NCBI GenBank assembly: GCA_007136035.1
Contig: SLHS01000098.1
Span: forward strand, 1 to 9,774
DNA length: 9,774 nt
DNA from: Patescibacteria group bacterium
GTDB taxonomy: Bacteria > Patescibacteriota > Dojkabacteria > SC72 > T1SED10-24
Reading direction: 5' to 3'
Below the pieces are notes generated by a model. It ran no database searches and was not told where the DNA came from. It saw only the letters and a list, made by a program, of their open reading frames with translations. Position 1 is the first letter of the stretch, and the number at the start of each line of letters is the position of its first letter. Positions 1 to 6,874 of this stretch are shown here, one piece after another. Made by a program: the position numbers and the translations under genes.

Positions 1-640
1 CAACATTCGCATTAATATTATTTTGTTCTATAAAAAAGCTACTATCTTCAGCAAAAATAGCATAATCTACAAAACGAAAAGCATTTGCTTTAACACTCAA
101 TTCAGAATTTTGGCTACTCAAGACACCGTACTCCAAATTTTCAAAAGCATTGATCTGAATATTAACACCCTGAGCATCGACAACAGAAATTCCAACACGA
201 GAACTATCTAATCCATTAATCTTGAAATTCTCTATCTTACTTTGACTACTCATTTGAACTATTGTATTACCTAAACTCTGAAGTTCAGATTTGCCAAATT
301 CTTCTGCTACCAAACAAATTCCTGGTTTCAATATAATTCTTTCAATATAAATCCCTGGAGCAACACTAATTATTGTTGTTTCCAAAGCAGCATCTATAGC
401 ACCTTGGATTGTAGAATAGTCTGTTGGTACGTTAAAAACAGGAGAATCCTCGGGACATTCATAAGCATAGATATTACTTTGGTCTACTACAGATAAAACA
501 TCAGTCGCTGTTAAAACCTCCTGTTCACCTTGCTCCTGGTTTAAATATGGACTTACAAAAACACCATAACCTAGGAAAAAAACAAGAAGAACAATGAAAA
601 TGGAGACAGATTGAATCAGCACACTTTCCCCCTTTTTCAT
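1..640 (-). CDS. Membrane-anchored right-handed beta-helix protein (C-terminus cut by window edge)
   Basis: The reading frame is open for 213 codons from the ATG at 640 to the left edge, so the C-terminus is missing. Residues 1-7 are short and basic (MKKGES), followed by one hydrophobic segment at about 8-30 (a signal anchor), then an acidic/Gln-rich linker to about 58. From about 70 the sequence has the opening signature of right-handed parallel beta-helix proteins (YSTIQGAIDAA at 75-85, then APGIYIERIILKPG). Short repeated beta rungs follow, rich in Asn, Ser, Gly, Val and Ile, for example SKIENFKINGLDS and NSELSVKANAFRF. Cys62 and Cys109 could form a disulfide. It is probably an exported, membrane-tethered surface protein. 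Beta-helix proteins may be carbohydrate-active or purely structural, and no catalytic site is visible in this part. No Shine-Dalgarno sequence precedes the ATG. A GTG at codon 7 is preceded by a G-rich run and is an alternative start, but it would lose the basic N-terminus. Confidence 0.75.
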   Translation of the reverse strand, partial: MKKGESVLIQSVSIFIVLLVFFLGYGVFVSPYLNQEQGEQEVLTATDVLSVVDQSNIYAYECPEDSPVFNVPTDYSTIQGAIDAALETTIISVAPGIYIERIILKPGICLVAEEFGKSELQSLGNTIVQMSSQSKIENFKINGLDSSRVGISVVDAQGVNIQINAFENLEYGVLSSQNSELSVKANAFRFVDYAIFAEDSSFFIEQNNINANV

Positions 641-689
641 ATAATAAAGATTTTCATATTATCTACCAATACGCTATTTTACTACATTA

Positions 690-1112
690 CTAAAACTTTT
701 TAAACATTTCCAATGTCTCAGATAATTTCTCATCACTAGGTTTGCTCCCCTCATTAACTTGCAAATTATCCACTTCCTTTTGCACTTTGTTCCAATTTTC
801 ATCATTATCATTATGAGGTAATAGATGTACATGAGCATGGTTTACCATTCTGCCCAAAGTTAAGGTATCTACATACTTGTAACCAAGATTTCTATAATGA
901 TTACCCAAAGAATGAATAAACTCAAAATATTCTTCAATATTTGGAAGATCCCAAATAAAAGCTGCATGTTCTTTCGGGATAACCAAAGTATGACCTTGAA
1001 CAAACTGGGCTATATCCAAAATAGCTATAAATTTTTCGTTCTCATCAACCTTATAACAAGGTAATTCACCATCTACTATTTTACAAAAAACACAATTTGG
1101 ATCTCTATGCAT
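690..1112 (-). CDS. HIT-family (histidine triad) nucleotide hydrolase
   Basis: This 140-residue protein has the usual length of a bacterial HinT-like HIT protein. The histidine triad is at 91-99 (NHAHVHLLP: His92, His94, His96), with the middle His being the nucleophile in this family. The N-terminal CVFC at 7-10 matches the Cys-x-x-Cys zinc ligands found in many HIT proteins, followed by the typical KIVDGELPCYKV strand. GHTLVIPKEH at 40-49 is the other conserved block. Family members hydrolyse phosphoramidate or phosphoester bonds of purine nucleotides, for example aminoacyl-AMP or AMP-lysine. The exact substrate cannot be read from sequence. The protein should be cytosolic. It lies 32 bases downstream of the broken DUF368 gene on the same strand and is probably co-transcribed. 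No Shine-Dalgarno is visible before the ATG. The tail after the triad (about 100-140) is charged and less conserved. Confidence 0.9.
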   Translation of the reverse strand: MHRDPNCVFCKIVDGELPCYKVDENEKFIAILDIAQFVQGHTLVIPKEHAAFIWDLPNIEEYFEFIHSLGNHYRNLGYKYVDTLTLGRMVNHAHVHLLPHNDNDENWNKVQKEVDNLQVNEGSKPSDEKLSETLEMFKKF

Positions 1113-1144
1113 AATTTGTATTTTTTAAAATTATTAGTATTACT

Positions 1145-1961
1145 TTAACCTAATTTTTTCAAAAAAGAAACTACACCAAACCCAAGTAAAGCAACGAAGG
1201 AAAGAAGAAGGATTTCTACTAAGACTAACTCTAATGTGAAAGGCCAAAGAACTTTTAAAGAAGCCAAGATTATACCTGTAAGAATTGCAAAAATAATTGC
1301 AGAATAATTTCTCAAACCATATTTTAGAATACGAACAAATATTGAAAAACCAAAAACTATTCCAAGAAAAAGAGAAAATAAATTTAAAACTTCACTACTA
1401 TTAATCTCCAATCTAGTTAAATTACTTATGTGATTGACTATAAATTCGTAAAGTCCTAACATTAAAAATACGAATGAACCACTAATTCCAGGTAAAACCA
1501 TTGCACAAATTGCTACAGAACCACCAAGAAAAAAATACAATGGATGAGGAACCTGCGTTATAGAAAGAGGGTTTAGTGATAATACAAAGAAAAAAATTAT
1601 AAAAGTTACGACTACCAAAGAAAAATGCTAAAACAAATTCTCTGTAATCTAAAAGTAAGTAACTCATTAAATTTGAAAAACTCAGTATTGCTAAAAACAT
1701 TCCTAAAAAAAGAAAAATACCGAAAGTAAGATTTATTTCTTTGAAAATTTCTTTAACTTTTTTTAGGTTGGATCTAAATGTTAAAAAAAGAACAATTTCC
1801 TTAAAAAAGTTTGAGATTTGATAAAGGAAAGAAATAAAATCATAGTATATTTTCATCACCAAGGCTAAAGTAGAACCACTAACACCGGGCACAACTTCAG
1901 CTATACCCATAATAAAACCTTTAACAAAAACTAATATATTTTCTTTGTAATTGTTCTTCAT
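1145..1961 (-). pseudogene. DUF368 / PopT-type undecaprenyl-phosphate transporter, frameshifted
   Basis: Two overlapping frames together spell one DUF368 membrane protein. The first, from the ATG at 1961, carries IMGIAEVVPGVSGST and hydrophobic helices and stays homologous to about 1614. The second, from about 1612 to the TAA at 1145, carries LPGISGSFVFLMLGLYEFI and the remaining helices. DUF368 proteins have two such PGVSG/PGISG repeats. The two pieces add up to about 270 residues, the normal family length. The first frame continues past the break to 1482 but turns into unrelated sequence. Moving between frames needs +1 or -2. Two bases missing just after GGT at 1616-1614 would give FFFGLVV, the usual FFFGL motif here. 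DUF368 proteins (PopT) have been implicated in recycling the C55-P lipid carrier. The gene may be inactive, or the break may be a sequencing error. A TTG at 1982 is an upstream alternative start. It begins 34 bases after the epimerase stop, in the same transcription unit. Confidence 0.85.
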
Positions 1962-1995
1962 AAATTTAAAGTATTTTAACAAATAGCATAAAATA

Positions 1996-3078
1996 CTAAC
2001 AGTCCATATCCTTGTACCATTGGGGCATTAAAAGAAATATCTCTATTTGTCTTTTTAGACCTTTTTCAAAATCCCATTTCGCAGAAAAATTTAACAACTT
2101 TTTTGCCTTTTTAACATCAGCATAGGTAATAGGTACCTCTCCTTTTGGACGAGGAGTAAATTCTACTTCTCCCTTGCCAAGGATTTGTTTTACAGAGTTT
2201 GCAACTTCAATTGGGGTTATAACTTTTCCAGAACCAATATTTATTGTTTCAAAATTAATTTTACAATCTAAACACTTAATCAAACCTTCTACTTCATCAT
2301 CAATGTATGTAGTATCTCTACCTCCTTGTTTACCATCTCCAAAAACAGGCATTTTTTCACCATGATATGCCTTGTTGATAAACCTTTGGTTTATCATTCT
2401 GAATGGTCTTTGCAACGGACCATATATGGGACCAAATATCCTAGCATTGATAATACTTATTCCATAAAGTTCATAATATGTATAATTCATTATTTCACTC
2501 ATTCTCTTTGTCGCTGCATAAGGGCTAAACGGCTTATCAGTATCTTCATCTTCTACAAAAGGGACAGTATTTCTACTACCATAAACTGATGAAGACGAAC
2601 CAAATACAAATTTTTGTACATCATTTTTTACACACTCATCAAGTAATGCTACAGTACCAAGTACATTAACATCGGTATATAAATGAGGTTCTGAGATAGA
2701 GAGGTCTACACCTGCCATAGCAGCAAGATGTATTACCTTGTCTATCTTTTTTTCTGAAAAAATCTTTTTTAACAAATCAACATCCCTAATATCACCTTCA
2801 TAAAAAAACATTTTCCCAAAATTATCTTCCTTTTTCCATTCATAATACTTTGTAAATTGTTCAAAAACTGGAAAAATTTCTTCTCCCCTAATATTTTCAA
2901 GGTTTTGATTACACCAAAGCCTAGTGAGATCTAAATTAAACTCTTTAGCTTTTCTAGGATAATATTCATGAAAATTATCCATCAAAACAACATCATCACC
3001 CCTAGAAAGTAAATAACGAGCAACATAAGAACCTATAAAACCAGCACCTCCTGTAACTAAAATTGTTTGTTTTTTCAT
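1996..3078 (-). CDS. NAD-dependent sugar-nucleotide epimerase (extended SDR, UDP-glucuronate/UDP-glucose 4-epimerase-like)
   Basis: This 360-residue extended short-chain dehydrogenase/reductase begins with a Rossmann fold. The glycine motif is TGGAGFIG at 9-16 (G10, G13, G16), and the acidic residue that binds NAD ribose follows in MDNFHEYY. GDIRD at 95-99 is the adenine-binding strand region, HLAAMAG at 117-123 is the NNAG-like segment, and GSSSSVYG at 160-167 supplies the catalytic Ser/Thr. Tyr187 and Lys191 form YxxxK. RIFGPIYGP and the following RPF fit the substrate side of UDP-sugar 4-epimerases. An insertion at about 46-90 lengthens the loop before GDIRD. The DNFxxYY start is typical of UDP-glucuronate 4-epimerases, but dehydratase or another epimerase specificity cannot be excluded. 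The frame is open upstream into the tRNA. The ATG at 3078 is chosen because it directly precedes the Rossmann strand and has an AAGGAA ribosome-binding site. The product would feed surface polysaccharide synthesis, fitting the adjacent lipid-carrier transporter gene. Confidence 0.9.
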   Translation of the reverse strand: MKKQTILVTGGAGFIGSYVARYLLSRGDDVVLMDNFHEYYPRKAKEFNLDLTRLWCNQNLENIRGEEIFPVFEQFTKYYEWKKEDNFGKMFFYEGDIRDVDLLKKIFSEKKIDKVIHLAAMAGVDLSISEPHLYTDVNVLGTVALLDECVKNDVQKFVFGSSSSVYGSRNTVPFVEDEDTDKPFSPYAATKRMSEIMNYTYYELYGISIINARIFGPIYGPLQRPFRMINQRFINKAYHGEKMPVFGDGKQGGRDTTYIDDEVEGLIKCLDCKINFETINIGSGKVITPIEVANSVKQILGKGEVEFTPRPKGEVPITYADVKKAKKLLNFSAKWDFEKGLKRQIEIFLLMPQWYKDMDC

Positions 3079-3082
3079 AAAG

Positions 3083-3088
3083 TTCCTT
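3083..3088 (-). promoter_or_regulatory. Shine-Dalgarno of the epimerase gene
   Basis: AAGGAA lies four bases before the ATG at 3078, in the 20-base gap between the encoded tRNA CCA end and the epimerase start. It decides the start codon: the longer open frame would translate through the tRNA. Most other starts in the window have no such motif. Confidence 0.7.
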
Positions 3089-3098
3089 GAATTAAAAA

Positions 3099-3175
3099 TG
3101 GTCGGGGTGACTCGACTCGAACGAGCGACCTCACGCACCCCATGCGTGCGTTCTAGCCATCTGAACTACACCCCG
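3099..3175 (-). tRNA. tRNA-Pro(GGG), CCA encoded
   Basis: The minus strand folds into a full cloverleaf. The acceptor stem is CGGGGTG with CACCCCG. The D-stem is GTTC/GAAC around a loop containing GG. The anticodon stem is CACGC/GCGTG around the loop ATGGGGT, giving anticodon GGG with G37, as expected for proline tRNAs. The variable loop is five bases. The T-stem is GCTCG/CGAGT (one G-T pair) with loop TTCGAGT. The discriminator base is A and the CCA end is encoded (3101-3099). The body is 74 bases, 77 with CCA. It reads CCC and CCU codons. Its 5' end is one base after the stop codon of the upstream lipoprotein gene and its 3' end is 20 bases before the epimerase ATG. It is therefore probably released from a polycistronic transcript by RNase P and a 3' nuclease. 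A short T run follows the CCA, but I see no terminator hairpin beyond it. Confidence 0.96.
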
Positions 3176-3176
3176 A

Positions 3177-4163
3177 CTACAATTCAATCTCCAAAATTAT
3201 CTGATGTGGGTTCAAAACAGATTTTAATCTGTAATCTCTTTCTTCCCCAACCACAAATCTGTAAATACTTTCACTACCTGTTCTCCCCCAAACAACTTTT
3301 TCCAATCCACCAAGTAAAGCCATTTCTCCACCATCCCTACCTATTGTATCACTATCCAAATCAGGGAATGTTACTACTAATTCTTCATCTTTATTGTATC
3401 TAGCTCGAACTTTTGGAATCGGTTTTTCCTCACTTCCGCGCACAGTCCAAATGAATTTAAAAATATTGCCGTCTAAAGTATATGAATAGTTTGTAATTCT
3501 TGCACCATCAGAAGAAGTAGCACCAGCAATTTCCTGATCTTCAGAAGTAAATTCCTCAATACCTGTATCAACATTAATATCTAGCTCTCCTGGATATCTA
3601 ACATCCAAACTAATTTCCCACTTTTCATCTTCAAGCTGTTTTCCATACAAATAAAACTCTGTAGATTTCACAACACCAATATCATATACTTCTACACCCT
3701 CATCTGGACTAATGTTGTGATATATTCTTACAACACCTTTTTCATTAATACTATAAGCCTGTTGGTATCTAGGACCAATTACATTTTCTTCAATGCTCTG
3801 AAAAATTAAGCGTATAGCTCCAGATTCAGGCCTGTATTGTGCACTAACTCTAGGAAGAATTTCACCACCTTCAACCTCAAAAACAAAATTATGATATCCA
3901 TCCATAGGTCTCTCTGTAAAAAAGGTGATTTCATAGTTTGCATCTGAAATTTCTCCAATTTCTTGTTTTTCATTCGAGAATTTTGAAAAATCTCCAATAA
4001 CAACATCATCAAAAGTTTCTTCTAAAGCCTTTTCTTCAATTATTTCCCCACCATCTCCAACTTCTTCAGGCTCATCATTTACACAACCTGTTAAAAGTAA
4101 CGTAGATGCTATTAAAACAAAAAAACAAAAAATGAAGAATTTATAATCTCTTTTATCTAACAT
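3177..4163 (-). CDS. Lipoprotein with two tandem AMIN-like beta domains
   Basis: This 328-residue protein has a basic N-terminus, a hydrophobic stretch at about 9-24 and a lipobox LLTGC ending at Cys27, so it should be exported by Sec, lipidated and membrane-anchored. An acidic Glu/Asp-rich linker follows (about 29-55). Two related all-beta units follow, at about 76-191 and 222-328. Both contain the pattern FxFxVxG, then PxVxAxY, a hydrophobic strand, then an NIG/TIG-like turn (FVFEVEGG ... LPRVSAQY ... ENVIG versus FKFIWTVRG ... IPKVRARY ... SDTIG). Each ends in a strand such as WEISLDVRY or QIILEIEL. The layout resembles AMIN-like domains of cell-envelope proteins that bind peptidoglycan or other wall polymers. 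That assignment is by eye and only moderately sure; duplication and lipoprotein nature are firmer. Its TAG stop is one base before the tRNA-Pro 5' end. A plausible promoter lies at 4197-4225. No Shine-Dalgarno is seen. Confidence 0.85.
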   Translation of the reverse strand: MLDKRDYKFFIFCFFVLIASTLLLTGCVNDEPEEVGDGGEIIEEKALEETFDDVVIGDFSKFSNEKQEIGEISDANYEITFFTERPMDGYHNFVFEVEGGEILPRVSAQYRPESGAIRLIFQSIEENVIGPRYQQAYSINEKGVVRIYHNISPDEGVEVYDIGVVKSTEFYLYGKQLEDEKWEISLDVRYPGELDINVDTGIEEFTSEDQEIAGATSSDGARITNYSYTLDGNIFKFIWTVRGSEEKPIPKVRARYNKDEELVVTFPDLDSDTIGRDGGEMALLGGLEKVVWGRTGSESIYRFVVGEERDYRLKSVLNPHQIILEIEL

Positions 4164-4196
4164 ATTTTAAGGGAAATTCAATTAAACAATCCCTGT

Positions 4197-4225
4197 ATTT
4201 TATTAAAAAATCTAAACTTTAGCAA
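4197..4225 (-). promoter_or_regulatory. Candidate sigma-70 promoter for the lipoprotein-tRNA-epimerase unit
   Basis: On the minus strand TTGCTA (4225-4220, four of six consensus bases) is followed by a 17-base spacer and TAAAAT (4202-4197, five of six). Transcription would start near 4190, giving a leader of roughly 27 bases before the ATG at 4163. The -35 box overlaps the end of miaB, so miaB read-through could also feed the unit. In DNA this AT-rich chance matches are common, so the call is tentative. Confidence 0.45.
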
Positions 4226-5507
4226 CCAAACCAGAAAGAGTGCTATCTATTACCAAAGCCTCAACAAATGTACCAATCTTTTTTTCTGAAAGAGGTTTTT
4301 CAAAAAGCACCTCATGATAATAGTAGGATAGACCCCTTCTACCACCAGTAACCAATACTTTTATCTTTTTCCCTACAAATTTTCTGTGGAAATTATCTCT
4401 CATTTTATTCAATTCATCTTTTAAAACATTCTCCCTCCTCTTTTTTTCTTCCAAAGAAACATCATCCTCAAACTTCGCAGAAACTGAATACTCCCTTGGA
4501 GAATACTTACCAATGTAAAGCATTTGAAACTCTATTTCCTTAATTAAACTCAAAGTTTTTTGAAAATCATCTTCATCTTCTCCTGGAAAACCTACAATAA
4601 TGTCTGTGGTTAAACGATGGTCTGGAATTTCTTTTTTGATTTTGTTCATTAATTCTTTAAACTCTTCAACCGTATACCTCCTGTTCATTCCTTTCAGAAT
4701 TTTGTTAGAACCTGATTGTACAGCTATATTAATCCACCTCATGACCTTCCTCTTTTCTGAGATAACTTTAATTATTTCATCACTAAAATCCATGGGATTT
4801 GAAGAGATAAACGTGACCCAAAAGTCACCATCTATCTTTGCAACATCTTCAAGCAAATCCGCAAAAGATATTTTTTTACCACCTCTCATCCCTTCCCAAC
4901 TATTTACATTTTGTGCAACCAAACAAACTAATTTCTTACCTTGAAAAAGATTTTGCTTAACTTCATAGATGATATCCTCATATTTTCTATGTAAAAGTTT
5001 TCCTCTTGAAAAAGGCACAATACAATATGAACAAAAAAAGTCACAACCAGTAGATATGGGAACGTTTACCACAACTTCGTTTTCATTTTTTGCAGGGATG
5101 TTTAAATAGTTAATTTCTTCTACATCTTCTTTTTCCTTAATACCAAGAACACTTGGGATATTTCCTATCTCTTTAATATCAACAACGTAATCTATCCAAG
5201 AAAATTTCTCCTTAAGTTTTCGGGTATACTTTTCATCCAATTCTCCATCTTGACGGTTGTACCTAACAGCCATACAACCTGTTAAAATATATTTTTTTGT
5301 TTTATCTATATCAATACCCCAACCTGCAATTTTATCCTCTGCCTGCTTTCGTACAGAACAACTGTTTAAAACTATCAAATCTGCATCTTTGCTTTTAAAC
5401 ACTTCCCTCAAACCAGAATTATTTAAAACATGTCTAATCCTGTTTGAATCTGCGTAATTCATAGCACATCCATAGGTTTTAATATAATATTTTTTAAACT
5501 CTTTCAT
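4212..5507 (-). CDS. miaB: tRNA-2-methylthio-N6-dimethylallyladenosine synthase MiaB
   Basis: This 431-residue protein has the full MiaB architecture. The N-terminal methylthiotransferase domain carries the three auxiliary-cluster cysteines Cys14 (TYGCAMN), Cys50 (NSCSVRKQAEDK) and Cys78 (TGCMA). The radical SAM core has CDFFCSYC with Cys155, Cys159 and Cys162, then IVPFSRG. QNVNSW at 199-204 is the block that separates MiaB from MtaB and RimO. QSGSNKILKGMNRRYT (264-279) and TDIIVGFPGE (301-310) are further family signatures. A C-terminal TRAM RNA-binding domain covers about 373-431. It adds the methylthio group to i6A37 to make ms2i6A in tRNAs reading UNN codons, using two 4Fe-4S clusters and S-adenosylmethionine. 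Its substrate is made by MiaA, whose gene begins at 9228. Transcription probably starts at an extended -10 at 5548-5540. GAAGG directly touches the ATG, too close to be a normal Shine-Dalgarno. Confidence 0.96.
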   Translation of the reverse strand: MKEFKKYYIKTYGCAMNYADSNRIRHVLNNSGLREVFKSKDADLIVLNSCSVRKQAEDKIAGWGIDIDKTKKYILTGCMAVRYNRQDGELDEKYTRKLKEKFSWIDYVVDIKEIGNIPSVLGIKEKEDVEEINYLNIPAKNENEVVVNVPISTGCDFFCSYCIVPFSRGKLLHRKYEDIIYEVKQNLFQGKKLVCLVAQNVNSWEGMRGGKKISFADLLEDVAKIDGDFWVTFISSNPMDFSDEIIKVISEKRKVMRWINIAVQSGSNKILKGMNRRYTVEEFKELMNKIKKEIPDHRLTTDIIVGFPGEDEDDFQKTLSLIKEIEFQMLYIGKYSPREYSVSAKFEDDVSLEEKKRRENVLKDELNKMRDNFHRKFVGKKIKVLVTGGRRGLSYYYHEVLFEKPLSEKKIGTFVEALVIDSTLSGLVAKV

Positions 5508-5519
5508 CCTTCAAAAAGC

Positions 5520-5528
5520 TGTGATAAT
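5520..5528 (+). promoter_or_regulatory. Candidate extended -10 promoter for the DUF3048 operon
   Basis: TGTGATAAT matches the extended -10 form TGnTATAAT at all but one of the eight defined positions. Transcription would begin near 5535, about 25 bases before the ATG at 5560. No good -35 is visible, which is usual for extended -10 promoters. It faces the miaB promoter at 5540-5548. Confidence 0.5.
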
Positions 5529-5539
5529 ATGTTGTCATA

Positions 5540-5548
5540 ATTATACCA
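5540..5548 (-). promoter_or_regulatory. miaB: Extended -10 promoter for miaB
   Basis: The minus strand reads TGGTATAAT, a perfect extended -10 (TGn plus TATAAT). The start site would be near 5533, giving a leader of about 26 bases before the miaB ATG at 5507. The -35 region would fall across the DUF3048 start codon and is weak. It is the best promoter match I saw in the window. Confidence 0.6.
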
Positions 5549-5559
5549 TCTTAAAACAT

Positions 5560-6858
5560 ATGAAAAACAAAGAAATAAACTTGAGTAGTGCGTCTTTGGA
5601 CGAAGAGAAAGAAATTGGTAAGGAGGAGAAAAATGATGAAGTAAAAAAGGGAGGGGAGAAAAAAGGTATTAAAGAAAAAATTATAAACTTAATTGAAAAA
5701 TTTCGCTCTTGGTGGGAAACTGCACCAAGAAACAAAAAAATTTTAGTCATAACCATACCTGCACTCTTAATACTTGGACTATCTGCTTTCTTCTTTTACT
5801 ATACAATATATGGTCCTAGAACCAGACCTCCACAATTACTTTCCATAGATACCAACTACATTCCACCAAAACTTGAAAAAAGAAGAATTGATGATTTCAA
5901 ATTTGTTACACTGCCACAACCATCAGTTCCGCGAACAGAAGAAAGCCCAATAAATGGGAGACTTTTTACTCGTGAAGAGATGGATGAAATGTTAGAAAGA
6001 AGACCTATTGCAGCAATAATTAATAATCATATTGATTCACGTCCGACTTCAGGGTTAAGAGAAGCAGATCTTGTCTATGAAGCACTTGTAGAGTCTGGAA
6101 TTACAAGATTTTTGGCAATATATTGGGGCAATGAACCAAACAAAGTTGGAACTATGCGAAGTGCAAGACAATATTATGTTGAATGGTTAAGTCCTTTTGA
6201 CCCATTATTTGTATACGATGGGTTTGCAGCATCTAGCGATCCAAGAGTTGATGCTGGAGGCAACATTGGAAGGTATGGGATTAAATCAATTGCTACAGCT
6301 GGAGCCTGGAGGGTCTCGGATAGAAGAGCACCACATAACGAATATTTCTCCACCATTAAAACTTGGGAAATAGCTCAAGAAAGAGGATGGGAAGGTTTTC
6401 CAGAAGTTGAATCTTGGGACTTTAAAAATGATGCCCACCTAAATGACAGAGGTGAACGTTTTAAAGGAAAAGTAAATTTTTCAAACAGTGAAAATTACAA
6501 TGTAACTTGGGAATATGACAAAGCAACAAATAGATACTACAGAAGTATTGGCGGTTTACCTGACAATGATCTTGAAACAGGCCAACAAATTTCTGCAAAG
6601 AATATAATTATACAACAGGTAAATATTGAAGGTCCTGTTGATAATTACAGTAGGTTAGTTATTACAACAACAGGTTCTGGTTCTGCAGCAATATTGCAGG
6701 ATGGCAAAGTGATATATGGTAAATGGGAGAAAGATGATCGTACAAGCAGAACAAGATACTATGACGGGAATAATCAGGAAATAGAGTTTAATCGCGGTCT
6801 CACTTGGATTTCTTCAGTGAGACAATTACAGCAAAATTTTGATATAATTGAACAATAA
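5560..6858 (+). CDS. Membrane-anchored DUF3048 (YerB-like) protein
   Basis: This is a 432-residue protein when started at the ATG at 5560. An in-frame GTG at 5521 would add 13 residues and lies inside the likely promoter, so it is rejected. Residues 1-58 are very rich in Lys and Glu and should be cytoplasmic. One membrane helix spans about 59-82, putting the rest outside. The N-terminal DUF3048 domain runs from about 147 to 270: RPIAAIINNHIDSRPTSGL, ADLVYEALVESGITRFLAIYW, VGTMRSARQYY, and APHNEYFS at 257-264. The C-terminal DUF3048 domain (about 300-420) has TGSGSAAILQDGKVIYGKW, RTRYYDGNNQEI and GLTWIS. Bacillus YerB is a lipoprotein of this family; here a transmembrane helix replaces the lipobox. 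Function is not settled in the family, and an envelope or cell-wall role is plausible. It is first in a five-gene operon, with the next ATG 16 bases after its stop. No Shine-Dalgarno precedes the start. Confidence 0.92.
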   Translation: MKNKEINLSSASLDEEKEIGKEEKNDEVKKGGEKKGIKEKIINLIEKFRSWWETAPRNKKILVITIPALLILGLSAFFFYYTIYGPRTRPPQLLSIDTNYIPPKLEKRRIDDFKFVTLPQPSVPRTEESPINGRLFTREEMDEMLERRPIAAIINNHIDSRPTSGLREADLVYEALVESGITRFLAIYWGNEPNKVGTMRSARQYYVEWLSPFDPLFVYDGFAASSDPRVDAGGNIGRYGIKSIATAGAWRVSDRRAPHNEYFSTIKTWEIAQERGWEGFPEVESWDFKNDAHLNDRGERFKGKVNFSNSENYNVTWEYDKATNRYYRSIGGLPDNDLETGQQISAKNIIIQQVNIEGPVDNYSRLVITTTGSGSAAILQDGKVIYGKWEKDDRTSRTRYYDGNNQEIEFNRGLTWISSVRQLQQNFDIIEQ

Positions 6859-6874
6859 TTTAATACAAATATAT

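Noticed and set aside
641..690. GATAAT at 663-658 (minus) as a promoter for the beta-helix gene
   Set aside because: The -10 is acceptable, but no -35 or TGn extension accompanies it, and such hexamers are common in AT-rich DNA. It was not strong enough to list.
1482..1613. The end of the first DUF368 frame as a genuine C-terminus
   Set aside because: After the frameshift this segment (ending NLCNGFTWN) has no DUF368 character, while the other frame over the same bases does.
3079..3138. N-terminal extension of the epimerase (MREVARSSRVTPTIF)
   Set aside because: It is translated through the tRNA body. The ATG at 3078 has a good ribosome-binding site and directly precedes the Rossmann strand.
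3098..3403. Plus-strand open frame beginning MVGVTRLERATSRTP
   Set aside because: It reads the antisense of the tRNA-Pro gene and of the lipoprotein. This peptide start is a well-known artefact of translating tRNA genes.
4165..4196. Inverted repeat AGGGA/TCCCT between miaB and the lipoprotein gene as a terminator
   Set aside because: The stem is only five pairs with a 15-base loop and no T run follows it, so it does not look like an intrinsic terminator.
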